In this document: positions 55,065-64,000 of the stretch, piece by piece
Layout: the number at the start of each line of letters is the position of its first letter
Numbering within the stretch: position 1 is the stretch's first letter
Assembly: GCA_019510185.1 (NCBI GenBank)
Contig: JAEKKV010000015.1
Location: 124,001-188,000, forward strand
DNA from: Verrucomicrobiota bacterium
GTDB taxonomy: Bacteria > Verrucomicrobiota > Verrucomicrobiia > Opitutales > Opitutaceae
Length of the DNA stretch: 64,000 bases
Direction of reading: 5' to 3'
Program-made: the position numbers and the translations under genes
The notes under the pieces: model-generated
Databases searched by the model: none
Seen by the model: the letters and a program-made list of their open reading frames with translations, nothing else
What the model was told of the DNA's origin: nothing

Positions 55065-57644
55065 ATGCCCACTTCCACCTTCGCTCCCGTCCCGATCACC
55101 GTATCAGCGCGTCCCACCGCAGGGCTTTCGACCGCTGATTCCGCGCCCGTCGATCCAGTCGCGTTGCGTCGCGCGGACCTCGCCCTGTCCCGGCTCACGT
55201 TAGAGGAGAAAGTCGCCCTGCTCGCCGGCAACGGCACCATGAGCATCGCCGCGCAGGCCAAGATCGGCCTGAACGACGAGTTTTGGTTCAGTGACGGCCC
55301 CCACACCGTGCGGCCCGAGCTCGACCGGCACACGTTCAACTCCGCCCACCGCACCGACGACGTCGCGACCGTGTTGCCCACGCTCTCGGCTCTCGCCGCG
55401 ACTTGGGACGTCGACCTGGCGCGCCGCTTCGGCGAACTCCTCGGCCGCGAGGCGCGGGACCGCGGCAAGGACGTGCTGCTCGGCCCTGGCGTGAACCTCA
55501 TGCGCACCCCGCTCAACGGTCGCAACTACGAATATCTCGGCGAAGACCCCGTGCTGGCCGGGCGCCTGGCCGTCGCCTACGTGCACGGCGTGCAGTCCCA
55601 GAACGTGGCCGCCTGTGTCAAACACTACGCCGGTAACGAGCAGGAATGGGAGCGCGGCACGGTGGACGTACGCATGGACGAACGCACCCTGCGCGAACTC
55701 TACCTTGTGCCCTTCGAGGCCGCCGTGAAGGACGGCGGGGCGCTCACGCTGATGAACGGCTACAACCGGTTTCGCGGCGAATTTTGCAGCCATAACGACT
55801 ACCTCAATAACCAGGTCTTGAAGCACGAGTGGGGTTTCCCCGGCTTCGTGGTCAGCGATTGGAGCGGCCTGCACGACACGGTCGCCGGTGCGCTCGGCGG
55901 ACTCGATGTCGAGATGAACGCCGGCGACGCGATCCGGTTCTACAAACAACCCTTGATTGACGCCGTGCGCGACGGCCGCGTGCCCGAGTCAGTCGTCGAT
56001 GATCATGCCCGGCGCGTGCTCTACGTCATGGCCAAGATCGGCAAGCTGGGCGATTTCCCGCGCGCCCCCGGCGTGCGCGGCACTGTGGCGCACTACGCCT
56101 TTGCCCGGGAAGTCGCCGAGCAGGCCATCGTGCTGCTGAAAAACGACGACGGCATCCTGCCCTTGGATCGCACCCGCATTCACCGCCTCCTCGTGATCGG
56201 TCCCAACGCGACCGCCCGCCACACCGGCGGCGGGTGGAGCGCCGAGGGCAAGCCGCCCTACGAGACCACGCCGTTGGAGGGCCTGCAGAAATTACTCGGC
56301 GAACACGTGGTGATCGAGCACATCCCCGGTCCCTTTGCCGAGTGCTACGAGTCGGTGCCGGAACTCGCCATCCAGACGATTGACTCCAGCGATCTCGCCC
56401 AAGGCGCGGCGGTGCGTGGTTGGACTGCGGAGTATTTCGCATCGTCCGATTTCAAGGCCGCGCCGATTTCCCGTGGGTTCGAGCGTCGCCCCGGCCTGGC
56501 TACGCACGGGGCCGCGCGCTGGACCGCCGAGATTGTCGCGCCGGAGACGGGCGATTACCGGCTCTCCGCGATCCACGATGGTCGTGTGCGGGTGCGGGTG
56601 GACGGAGCCGTCGCCCTCGAAGTGGACGTGGGTGAAGTCGTGCGACGGAGCGAGGGCTCCGTTCGTCTGGAGCAGGGACGGCACCATGTATTCACCATTG
56701 AATATGCACCGAAGAGATCGGACGAAACCCGTTGCGAGTTTGGTTGGCGTTTGCCGTCCCGGGAGCCGATCACCCTTGGAAAACTTGCGGAGCGCGTGCG
56801 CGCCGCGGATGCGGTGGTGTTTTTCACCGGCAACCGGCTCGGCCACGGCCGGGCGCAGGAAGGCGAGGGGGCCGACCGTCCCCACCTAAGTCTTCCCGAT
56901 GGCGAAAACGAAGCCATCACGGCGGTTCTGGCCGTCCGTCCGGACGCGGTGATCGTCAACCAAAGCGGATCGCCGGTGGAGATGCCGTGGGTCGAATGGG
57001 CGCCCACGCTGGTGCAGTATTGGTTCTGTGGCATGGACGGCGGGAGTGCACTGGCACGCGTGCTCTTCGGCGATGTCAACCCGTCCGGACGGCTGCCTTT
57101 CACTTTCCCGAGGAGCCTGGCCGATTCGCCGGCCCACGCGTTGGACAACTACGGCCCGGTGCGGGTCGAGTATGCGGAAGGTGTCTTCATCGGATACCGC
57201 TGGGATGACGCCAAGGGGTTGGAGCCGTTGTTTCCCTTCGGCCACGGCCTCAGCTATACGCGCTTCGAACTCGGGGCGACGGTGCCCTCTAAGAAATCTT
57301 TGCGCGTCGGAGAGTCCCTGACCGTGCGAGTTCCTGTGACCAACGTTGGCGAACGCGCCGGGGCCGAGGTAGTGCAGCTCTATGTGGAGGACGTTGAGGC
57401 GAGCGTGCCGCGTCCGCCGCGCGAATTGAAGGGCTTCGCGAAGCTGTGGCTGGCGGCGGGTGAGACGGGCGTGGCGGAGTTTACGCTGACTCCGCGCGAC
57501 TTCGCTTTCTGGGATGTTGAGAGTGCCGGGTGGAAGATCGAGCCCGGTGAGTTCGTCCTCCACGCGGGCACTTCCTCACGGCGACTCTCGCCCGGAGTGC
57601 GGGTGACTATGCTCGGCGAGGCCGCCGACGCGGGCGGGCGATAA
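55065..57644 (+). CDS. GH3 beta-glucosidase with PA14 domain, cytoplasmic
   Basis: An 859-residue GH3 enzyme without signal peptide. Nucleophile D265 in VVSDWSGL; the KHYAGNEQEWER block and LKNDDGILPL are typical. A PA14-like domain (about 445-565, TAEYFASSDF, DGRVRVRVDG) is inserted in the second domain, and EGEGADRPHL marks the acid/base region. A fibronectin-like C-terminus completes it. PA14-bearing GH3 enzymes include xyloglucan-oligosaccharide beta-glucosidases. Here it would alternate with the YicI-like GH31 on imported oligosaccharides. Confidence 0.93.
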   Translation: MPTSTFAPVPITVSARPTAGLSTADSAPVDPVALRRADLALSRLTLEEKVALLAGNGTMSIAAQAKIGLNDEFWFSDGPHTVRPELDRHTFNSAHRTDDVATVLPTLSALAATWDVDLARRFGELLGREARDRGKDVLLGPGVNLMRTPLNGRNYEYLGEDPVLAGRLAVAYVHGVQSQNVAACVKHYAGNEQEWERGTVDVRMDERTLRELYLVPFEAAVKDGGALTLMNGYNRFRGEFCSHNDYLNNQVLKHEWGFPGFVVSDWSGLHDTVAGALGGLDVEMNAGDAIRFYKQPLIDAVRDGRVPESVVDDHARRVLYVMAKIGKLGDFPRAPGVRGTVAHYAFAREVAEQAIVLLKNDDGILPLDRTRIHRLLVIGPNATARHTGGGWSAEGKPPYETTPLEGLQKLLGEHVVIEHIPGPFAECYESVPELAIQTIDSSDLAQGAAVRGWTAEYFASSDFKAAPISRGFERRPGLATHGAARWTAEIVAPETGDYRLSAIHDGRVRVRVDGAVALEVDVGEVVRRSEGSVRLEQGRHHVFTIEYAPKRSDETRCEFGWRLPSREPITLGKLAERVRAADAVVFFTGNRLGHGRAQEGEGADRPHLSLPDGENEAITAVLAVRPDAVIVNQSGSPVEMPWVEWAPTLVQYWFCGMDGGSALARVLFGDVNPSGRLPFTFPRSLADSPAHALDNYGPVRVEYAEGVFIGYRWDDAKGLEPLFPFGHGLSYTRFELGATVPSKKSLRVGESLTVRVPVTNVGERAGAEVVQLYVEDVEASVPRPPRELKGFAKLWLAAGETGVAEFTLTPRDFAFWDVESAGWKIEPGEFVLHAGTSSRRLSPGVRVTMLGEAADAGGR

Positions 57645-57690
57645 GCAGGCGTCGGCGGAGCTGCAGAATTAACCTGTCTCTGGTTCCTTA

Positions 57691-57706
57691 CCTGAACGGT
57701 ATCAGG
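57691..57706. promoter_or_regulatory. Recurrent motif, site 4 (before the giant GH2)
   Basis: CCTGAACGGTATCAGG, with matched CCTGA/TCAGG arms, 32 bases before the ATG at 57739. It occupies the 94-base gap after GH3. Confidence 0.6.
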
Positions 57707-57738
57707 CGCCCGTCGCTCGCGCGCGGTCTCCTGATCGG

Positions 57739-60700
57739 GTGTGTTGGCGGCCCCCTATGCTGCCTCGCCCCTTTGGCTTCGGACCAATCCGACGGTTGTT
57801 CCGCTCGTACCCCATTTTCTTCCTCGTTGCAGCGCTCATCGGCACGGCGGGAATCGCTACTGCGGCGAACATCACTGAGATCAAAACCTATCAGTCAACC
57901 ATCAGCACGGATGCGCAAGGCCCGCTCGATCTGACGATGGAGGTGAATTATAACAACGCCGTCTCCAACGCTCCGGTGATGGTGACAACGCATCAGTATT
58001 CCGGCCCGACAGGTCTCTTCGACCAAGTGAGGCCCAATGCCCAGCAGCTTCGAGATCAGGGGTTCTTCGTCATCACGGTCGCAATGCGGGGTCGGGAAGG
58101 TTCCGACGGCGTCCGCGACTCCGGGGGGCTTGAGATTTATGATATCTTCGACGCCGTGGAGGCTGCGAAGGCCCAGTATGGCAGCTTCATCAACCCGACT
58201 AATATCAACATTACCGGCTACTCCGGCGGAGGCGGGAACACCATGTCGGCGCTGACGAAATTCCCTGACTATTTCCGCACCGGATCCGCCTTCTATGGCA
58301 TGTCGGACTACGGCTACGATTTGACCAATGGTTGGTATAACAACGGCGCCACCAGTGGCCGCACCCCGCAGCTTGACGCCGACATCGGCAATCCGAACAG
58401 CCCAACGACCGCGTTGATTACCTCGCGCTACCTGGCGCGGGCTTCGAATCTCGCCTCCCGGAACAATCCTTATAGCGAGATCCATCTCTTCGTAGATAGC
58501 GACGAGCCCATTTGCCCGCCGATCAATGACACGAGTTATCGTGACAACGCGATCGCCGCCGCGAGTTTCACCGGGGAGTTCAGCAAAATCACCCTGCATA
58601 TCGGAACTGCCGGGACTTATCAGGACTTCAACGGCAATGGGATTAATGACGCTGGTGAGGAGCAATACTGGCCCCATACCACCATGACGCCGACCCAGCA
58701 GGCGGCGGGCACCGCTTGGTATATCAATCGCGTGCTCAATGGCTCGATCGCGGCCCCCGTGCTGAACGCCAGCGATAACCTGTTTGTCGCCGGCTTCGTT
58801 CGCACCAAAAAATTCAGCTTCTTCATCGGCGACGGTCAGAACGGGGCGGGCTCCCTCTTCTATGCCCTCTCCGCTGGAGTGAAGACCTTCACCTTTCATC
58901 TCCAGAGCACCTACGCGGTCACCGGTAAACTCACCGTGGACACTGCCGACATGAGCGGCCAAACGGTCACGGTGGTCCGCAACGGCGTCGTGACCGCCAC
59001 CTTCGCTGGCGGCGGCACTTACCAAGTGACCGGGATCGCGGATAACGAGACGGTTCGACTGGTCGCCCAAGGCATCGTCGGTGCGACGACCAACGACATC
59101 CAGTACCTCTCCGGCACCGACAAGGACAACACCGTGCCGTGGGACTTTCGCGTGTCCGCCGGACGGAATGCTGGAGTTTGGACGACGATTCCCGTGCCGT
59201 CCTGCTGGGAGACCAAGGGCTTCGGCTCCTACGAATACGGCTACATGAACACCACCGAGCAGGGCGATTATAAGAAAACGTTCACCGTGCCTGCCAACTG
59301 GGCCGGCAAGCGCATCTTCCTCGTTTTCGAGGGTTCGATGACCGACACCACCCCGCTCATCAACGGCGTGTCCCCCGGCGGCGGGGGAATGGTGGTTCCG
59401 GCCGCGCTGCCCAACGACCGTGCCTTCAACAACAGCGCGTCCACCTCGATGGGGCAGGGCGGGGGAGTGGCTGCCAGCGCCAGCGGCAATCTCAACCTCG
59501 GCACGCTCACTAGTTTCACGGTGGCCTGCTGGGTGAAGCCCGAGGCGGACTTCAGCACGATACCCGACGGGCGTTTCCCGCGCCTCATGGACATCGGCTC
59601 GGCGGCGAACTACGATGCAAACGGCAGTGGCGTTTACTTGTCCGCCTACAACTCCGGGGGCAACACCCGCACGCTCCAGTTCAAGGTGAATAACGATTCC
59701 GGCAACGGCGTGATCGCCACGCCCAACGTGCTGAGCGGAAGCGACTGGACGTTCGTGGCGGTGACCTACGATTCCACCCTGGGCTCGAACCAGGTGAAAG
59801 TTTATGTCGGAAACCGATCCGGTGCCCTGGGCAGTCCGGTGACCACAGCCACTTACGGAGCGGGAGCATCGGTGCCGTTTGGCACGAGCGCGTTCGCCTA
59901 TTTTCTCAACCGCGGCAGCGATCGCGGCCGCGCCTTCGACGGCTGGGGAGACGATTTCCGCATCTTCAGCGGTGCTCTCACCCAGGCTCAGCTCGAAACT
60001 GTGCGCGGGTCCGGCCTCAGTGCCAGCGTCACGCCGCCGACTCCGCTGTATCAGTGGAACTTCAACAACGCCACCAGCGGCACGACTGTTTCGCCGGCTG
60101 TCGGCACGGGCGGCGTTCTCACTTTGCAAAACTCCGCCGGCACGGCCACGGACCTGTATTCGCCCATCGGCGGCGGCATCAGCGCGAGTCAGGCCGCGGT
60201 CTCGTCGGTTGTTCACCAGGGTAGCTTTTACGAATTCAGCTACGACGTGACGAGCAACCTGAACTACGGCGCGAGCAATCTCCTCGAAGTCAACGTGAAG
60301 AAAGTCTCCGCGAACGCATCCGTGAACGACGCCGAGCGGACGGCGGACTACTGGGTCTTTGGCGGCATCTATCGTCCGGTGTATCTCGAGGCCCGGCCCG
60401 CCATGAATATCGAGCGCGTCGCCGTCGATGCGAAGGCCAGCGGGCAGATCACCGTGAACACGTTCCTGTCCGGTGTGAGCAGCTCCTGCACCGTGGCCGC
60501 GCGGGTGACGGATATGAACAATGTCGCGCTCGGCTCCGAGTTCACCGCGACCGCGGCCACCAACGCGACCAGCGCCACGCTTTCCGCCACGCTGCCCACG
60601 CCGAACCCGTGGTCGCCCGAGTTCCCGAACCTCTACAAGCTCATCGTCGAGATCCGCGACGGAGCGACGGTGCTGTGTTCGCGCACGGAGACCATCGGCT

Positions 60701-63087
60701 TCCGCACGATCGGTTTCGTGGCCAACAGCGGCTTCACTTTGAACGGGAAGAAGATCGTGATGCGCGGCGTGAACCGTCACGAGTTCTGGCCGAAGGATGG
60801 CCGCACCACCAGCCGCGCGGTGAGCATCGCCGACATCGAGCTGATGAAGAGCTTGAACATGAACGCCGTGCGGATGAGCCATTACCCGCCCTCGAAACAT
60901 TTCCTCGAGGAATGCGACCGCCTTGGGCTGCTCGTGCTCGACGAACTGGCCGGCTGGCAGGGAGCCTATGACGATGCCGTCGCGCCGGGCCTCGTGCGCG
61001 AGATGGTGATCCGCGATGTGAACCACCCGTGCATCATGGCGTGGGACAATGGCAACGAAGGCGGTCACAACTTTACCGTGGACGACGACTTCGGGCTCTG
61101 GGATCCCCAGAATCGCAAGGTGCTGCACCCGACCAACTGGCCGGGGGACACCACTGCCGGTGTCCGCACGCATCACTACGCCGACTACAACACCTTCATC
61201 GGTTATCTCGGCGCGGGCCTGACGGTGTATATGCCCACGGAGATTCAGCACGGGCTTTACGACGGCGGCGGCGGCGCGGGCCTGGCGGATCACTGGAACG
61301 CGATGCGCGCCGCGCCCAACGGCGGCGGCATGTTCATCTGGGCGTTCCTCGACGAGGGCCTCGTGCGCGACGATCAGAGCGGCGCGATCGACACGGCGGG
61401 ATCCAACGCGCCCGACGGCATCGTTGGACCGTATCGCGAGAAAGAGGCCAGTTATTACACCGTGAAGGCGCTGTGGAGCCCCGTGCAGATCACCGCGCCC
61501 AATCCAGCCACGTTCACCGGCTCGCTCGCGGTCGAGAACCGGTTCGACTTCACCAATCTCAATCAATGCACGTTCCATTGGGATCTCGGCTGGTTCCCGG
61601 ACCCCGCTGATTCGACGGCGGTTCAGGACAGCGGCTTCATCGTCGGAGCGACCAGCACGAATTTCGCCGGGCCTTCGGTCGCCCCCGGCGCGTCGGGCAC
61701 GCTCGCGCTCGGCCTCCCGGCGAGCCTGACCCGTTTCGATATGCTGCGCGTGACGGCGAAGGATCCCTCCGGGCGCGAGATTTACACCTGGACGTGGCCC
61801 TTGCGCGGCCAGGCTCCGGTGCATGACCGTCTCGTTCACGTGCCCGGCGCCGCCAGCGCCAGCCTTACCTCCGGCGTCAACGGCGGCGTCCTCAGCGTGA
61901 CCAACGGCACGCGCACGTGGCAGTTCGACCTCACCAACGGGCGTCTGAATGGAGTGGACGTCGCCGGCCAGCCGGTGTCGCTCTCGAACGGGCCTCGCCC
62001 CGTGACGGGCACTTGGACCACGTCGGGCGTCACCTACGGGTTCGACGGCGCGGATTACCTCGTGACCATGAACGACGTGACCACCGCAAGCAACGGCTTC
62101 CAATGGCGCATCCATCCGAACGGCTGGGTAAACCTGAAATACCGCTACACGCTCACCGGCGCGCAGACGTGGCTCGGCATCACGTTCGACTATCCCGAGG
62201 CCAACGTCACCGGCATGCGGTGGCTGGGGCAGGGGCCGTATCGCGTATGGAAAAATCGCCTGGAGGGTCAGGAGATCGGGGTGAATTACAAGGCGGCCAA
62301 CAACACCGTCAACGGAAGTCAGTGGGGTTATCCGGAGTTCCGCGGCTACCATGGCCAGCTTTATTGGGCGCAATTGGGGACGACCCAGCAGCCGATCACC
62401 CTGACGACCGACACCTCGAATCTCTTCCTGCGTGTGCTCACCCCGACCCTCCAGCCGTCGACGGACACTGCCTCGCGCCCCAACGTGAACCCAGCCTTTC
62501 CCGCCGGCAACCTCTCGCTGCTCCACGCGATCAACGCCATCGGCAATAAATTCCAGAACCCCGGCGCGACCACCACCGGACCGAGTTCGGCGGACACGAA
62601 CGCGACGGGCCTCTACGAAGGCAGCGTGGATTTCTACTTCGGCGCGCTGCCCGACCCAGGCGTGGATCGAGATGGCAACGGCCTGAGCGACTCGTGGGAA
62701 TTGCAGTATTTCAACACGCTCGGCAACGATCCCAATGCCGATACGGTCGGTGACGGCCTGAAGCTGCTGCTCAAGAATGCGCTCGATCTTTCCCCCCTCG
62801 TGCCGGCTGCGAATTCGCCCCGCCTGCCCATGATCGTCGCGCCGGGGACGAATTCCATTGCGATGATGGATTACCGCGTGCCGGTGGTCCGGTGGGACGA
62901 GTTCCGCTACGTGCCGGAGATCTCCGCCGACCTGAAATCGTGGTTCGATGCGGATGCGCATCCGGATTATTTCCAAACCACGTCCAGCACCGTGGGCAAC
63001 GAGAAGGCGTTCGAGGTTGAGCCCGGCCCGGGCTGGCCGGGCAACGGCCACTCCCTGTTTATGCGGCTTCGCATCGAGCGGAAGTGA
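57739..63087 (+). CDS. Giant secreted esterase-GH2-LamG multidomain protein
   Basis: A 1782-residue protein with a signal peptide (about 27-44); ATG at 57757 is an alternative start. Domains: (1) alpha/beta hydrolase about 50-350, nucleophile S162 in GYSGGGG; (2) GH2 jelly-roll from about 480, interrupted at about 555-820 by a LamG/concanavalin-like domain (FTVACWVKPEADF, GWGDDFRIFSGALTQAQL); (3) GH2 Ig-like domain; (4) barrel from about 1000 (GKKIVMRGVNRHEFWP) with E1107 (NGNEGGH) and E1168 (PTEIQHG); (5) a beta-galactosidase small-chain-like domain about 1375-1640 (WLGQGPYRVWKNRLEG); (6) a Ca-binding-like tail, DRDGNGLSDSWE. One protein would carry both esterase and beta-galactosidase-type activities. 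Confidence 0.88.
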   Translation: MCWRPPMLPRPFGFGPIRRLFRSYPIFFLVAALIGTAGIATAANITEIKTYQSTISTDAQGPLDLTMEVNYNNAVSNAPVMVTTHQYSGPTGLFDQVRPNAQQLRDQGFFVITVAMRGREGSDGVRDSGGLEIYDIFDAVEAAKAQYGSFINPTNINITGYSGGGGNTMSALTKFPDYFRTGSAFYGMSDYGYDLTNGWYNNGATSGRTPQLDADIGNPNSPTTALITSRYLARASNLASRNNPYSEIHLFVDSDEPICPPINDTSYRDNAIAAASFTGEFSKITLHIGTAGTYQDFNGNGINDAGEEQYWPHTTMTPTQQAAGTAWYINRVLNGSIAAPVLNASDNLFVAGFVRTKKFSFFIGDGQNGAGSLFYALSAGVKTFTFHLQSTYAVTGKLTVDTADMSGQTVTVVRNGVVTATFAGGGTYQVTGIADNETVRLVAQGIVGATTNDIQYLSGTDKDNTVPWDFRVSAGRNAGVWTTIPVPSCWETKGFGSYEYGYMNTTEQGDYKKTFTVPANWAGKRIFLVFEGSMTDTTPLINGVSPGGGGMVVPAALPNDRAFNNSASTSMGQGGGVAASASGNLNLGTLTSFTVACWVKPEADFSTIPDGRFPRLMDIGSAANYDANGSGVYLSAYNSGGNTRTLQFKVNNDSGNGVIATPNVLSGSDWTFVAVTYDSTLGSNQVKVYVGNRSGALGSPVTTATYGAGASVPFGTSAFAYFLNRGSDRGRAFDGWGDDFRIFSGALTQAQLETVRGSGLSASVTPPTPLYQWNFNNATSGTTVSPAVGTGGVLTLQNSAGTATDLYSPIGGGISASQAAVSSVVHQGSFYEFSYDVTSNLNYGASNLLEVNVKKVSANASVNDAERTADYWVFGGIYRPVYLEARPAMNIERVAVDAKASGQITVNTFLSGVSSSCTVAARVTDMNNVALGSEFTATAATNATSATLSATLPTPNPWSPEFPNLYKLIVEIRDGATVLCSRTETIGFRTIGFVANSGFTLNGKKIVMRGVNRHEFWPKDGRTTSRAVSIADIELMKSLNMNAVRMSHYPPSKHFLEECDRLGLLVLDELAGWQGAYDDAVAPGLVREMVIRDVNHPCIMAWDNGNEGGHNFTVDDDFGLWDPQNRKVLHPTNWPGDTTAGVRTHHYADYNTFIGYLGAGLTVYMPTEIQHGLYDGGGGAGLADHWNAMRAAPNGGGMFIWAFLDEGLVRDDQSGAIDTAGSNAPDGIVGPYREKEASYYTVKALWSPVQITAPNPATFTGSLAVENRFDFTNLNQCTFHWDLGWFPDPADSTAVQDSGFIVGATSTNFAGPSVAPGASGTLALGLPASLTRFDMLRVTAKDPSGREIYTWTWPLRGQAPVHDRLVHVPGAASASLTSGVNGGVLSVTNGTRTWQFDLTNGRLNGVDVAGQPVSLSNGPRPVTGTWTTSGVTYGFDGADYLVTMNDVTTASNGFQWRIHPNGWVNLKYRYTLTGAQTWLGITFDYPEANVTGMRWLGQGPYRVWKNRLEGQEIGVNYKAANNTVNGSQWGYPEFRGYHGQLYWAQLGTTQQPITLTTDTSNLFLRVLTPTLQPSTDTASRPNVNPAFPAGNLSLLHAINAIGNKFQNPGATTTGPSSADTNATGLYEGSVDFYFGALPDPGVDRDGNGLSDSWELQYFNTLGNDPNADTVGDGLKLLLKNALDLSPLVPAANSPRLPMIVAPGTNSIAMMDYRVPVVRWDEFRYVPEISADLKSWFDADAHPDYFQTTSSTVGNEKAFEVEPGPGWPGNGHSLFMRLRIERK

Positions 63088-63109
63088 CATGCCAGAGAGG
63101 AGGTTTGCG

Positions 63110-63226
63110 CCACAGAGAACACAGAGTTCCGATCCGAGTGCATAGAGACGAGCCACGCCATGTAATCCGAGCTATCTTTGCTCTGTGAACTCTGGATCGG
63201 AACTCCGGCTCGGCTCTGTGACCAGT
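63110..63226. repeat. Dispersed intergenic repeat, copy 2
   Basis: Starts CCACAGAGAACACAGAGT and ends CCGGCTCGGCTCTGTGACCA, as in copy 1 (42930-43035). An internal GTTCCGATCC / GGATCGGAAC pair makes it self-complementary. Lies just after the giant gene's stop. Confidence 0.7.
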
Positions 63227-63337
63227 CTGAATAATAGTCCGTTACGTAAGCATGACGATCACCATGAACGGCTTTTCTCGCTTCAAAGACATCGGCTTCG
63301 TCACGGCTATCAAATGAAAATGTAGCCGGGCTTGGCG

Positions 63338-63390
63338 TGGCATGGACGTCTCGCCCATGTTCCGAACCCACGGGCGGGACGCCCGTGCCA
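63338..63390. repeat. Inverted repeat with CCCGCCCGT-type arms
   Basis: Left arm 63338-63359 (TGGCATGGACGTCTCGCCCA start) and right arm 63369-63390 (CACGGGCGGGACGCCCGTGC start) are inverted copies matching at about 18 of 22 positions, 9 bases apart. Looks like a short palindromic repeat element. Together with copy 2 of the other repeat and the motif at 63658 it is all I see in the 670-base gap 63088-63757. Confidence 0.6.
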
Positions 63391-63657
63391 CGTAAAACCA
63401 GCTCGTTCTCATGGCCACGAGTTTATTTTGAATATTCTATCACCCCGAATCTTCGGCTTCTGGGTTCTTCTTGCAGCGAACCCGCGAATGCATTCCGCCG
63501 AATTGATTATTGGATTGCCCGGCAACGTCAACGGGGTGGATCAACCGCCTTTCGCGGCTACCTCCTATCAGTTCAAGCGCGTAAAAAATTAATAAAACAC
63601 GGCCGGCCCCCCTTCGGCCACACTGTAAAACGATTGACCCCGCGGATCGGCCTCTCG

Positions 63658-63673
63658 CCTGAACGATGTCAGT
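63658..63673. promoter_or_regulatory. Recurrent motif, site 5 (before the last gene)
   Basis: CCTGAACGATGTCAGT, 84 bases before the ATG at 63758. It differs from site 1 at three positions. Confidence 0.6.
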
Positions 63674-63757
63674 TCTGTATAGGTGGCCAAGTGTGTGCCA
63701 GCTATGGATGCTTATCTCATGGTTCTCCCCTTTAGGTCCTGAATCTACCCAAATCTC

Positions 63758-64000
63758 ATGAACGCTCCTTCGTTTTCGCTTCGTAGTCTCGCCTTGGCCG
63801 CAGCCCTTGTCCTGCCGGTAGTCGGCTTTGCCCAGACTCCCCTTTATCAATGGAATTTCGATCCCAGCGGATCCCTCGCCCCGACCTCGACGAACGGCAG
63901 CGTGACCGGCGGCACCTTGGCTATCACTAATGCCGGAACGGCGACCTCGAGCACGGTGAACAGCGCCGGCGTGAGCGGTGCGAGCGGAGACTACGCCCTC
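63758..64000 (+). CDS. Secreted LamG-like protein (5' part only)
   Basis: The first 81 residues of a protein that runs off the window. A signal peptide (LALAAALVLPVVGFAQ) is followed by TPLYQWNFDPSGSL, a Ser/Thr/Gly-rich start matching TPLYQWNFNNATSG inside the giant protein (about residue 766). This opening is typical of secreted LamG/concanavalin-like proteins. Whether an enzyme domain follows cannot be seen. Confidence 0.75.
   Translation, partial: MNAPSFSLRSLALAAALVLPVVGFAQTPLYQWNFDPSGSLAPTSTNGSVTGGTLAITNAGTATSSTVNSAGVSGASGDYAL

Noticed and set aside
57671..57738. Possible intrinsic terminator in the gap after GH3
   Set aside because: The CCTGA/TCAGG arms are too short and not followed by Ts; they fit the recurrent operator motif better.
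57895..63156. Open frame of 1753 codons on the minus strand, antisense to the giant GH2
   Set aside because: Composition is that of an antisense shadow of a GC-biased gene (Arg, His, Gly, Glu, Val rich, no domain). The plus-strand protein has clear domains and active sites.

Overview
The window looks like a chromosomal segment of a high-GC, Gram-negative, aerobic polysaccharide degrader, most likely a Verrucomicrobiota of the Opitutaceae type. That assignment is an inference from gene content: an ECF sigma/Ser-Thr kinase pair, many secreted glycoside hydrolases, LacI regulators, LamG-type secreted proteins and dispersed intergenic repeats. There are no rRNA or marker genes here to confirm it. 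I saw no tRNA, rRNA, CRISPR array, insertion sequence or phage gene.

Layout. 1-2290: end of an unknown gene, a PEGA lipoprotein, and gcvT-gcvH of the glycine cleavage system. 2332-8430 (minus): a compact respiratory operon encoding CoxB-cytochrome c, a CoxA/CoxC fusion, a CtaG-like assembly protein, a small subunit IV-like protein, a Rieske protein and a b6-type cytochrome b fused to cytochrome c. This is effectively a quinol-to-oxygen electron chain in one transcript. 8657-19306 (minus): a PA14-containing GH31, a Ser/Thr kinase with its ECF sigma factor, a UgpC/MsmK-type sugar ABC ATPase, a GH1 and a GH74 xyloglucanase. 19514-29259 (plus): a divergent operon with an SBP-permease fusion, a second permease carrying a very large periplasmic insert, GH42, a YicI-like GH31 alpha-xylosidase and a LacI regulator. 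29303-30346 (minus): a second LacI regulator. 30939-64000 (plus): a long secreted-enzyme cluster, GH29, GH39, GH5, GH2, GH2, CE20-like esterase, GH51, GH43, GH2, GH2, CE1-like esterase, GH95, GH3, a 1782-residue esterase/GH2/LamG protein, and the start of another LamG-like protein.

How it works together. The families are what is needed to dismantle decorated xyloglucan: endo-cleavage (GH74, GH5), deacetylation (CE20-like), removal of fucose (GH95, GH29), galactose (GH2, GH42), arabinose (GH51, GH43) and xylose (two GH31), and backbone glucose release (GH1, GH3). Enzymes with signal peptides (GH74, PA14-GH31, GH29, GH39, GH5, three GH2, CE20, GH51, GH43, CE1, GH95) would act outside the cytoplasm. 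GH1, GH42, YicI-like GH31 and GH3 lack signal peptides and would finish imported oligosaccharides inside. Uptake appears to rely on a rebuilt ABC transporter. No SusC/SusD or TonB-dependent receptor is present in the window.

Regulation. A palindrome of type GATTTAAYGTTAA occurs both in the GH74/transporter divergent promoter and just before the first LacI gene. A second motif, about CCTGAACGRTGTCAGA, recurs at five intergenic places: before the second lacI and before four genes of the secreted-enzyme cluster. Together they suggest two LacI regulons that split the locus into an uptake half and a secreted half.
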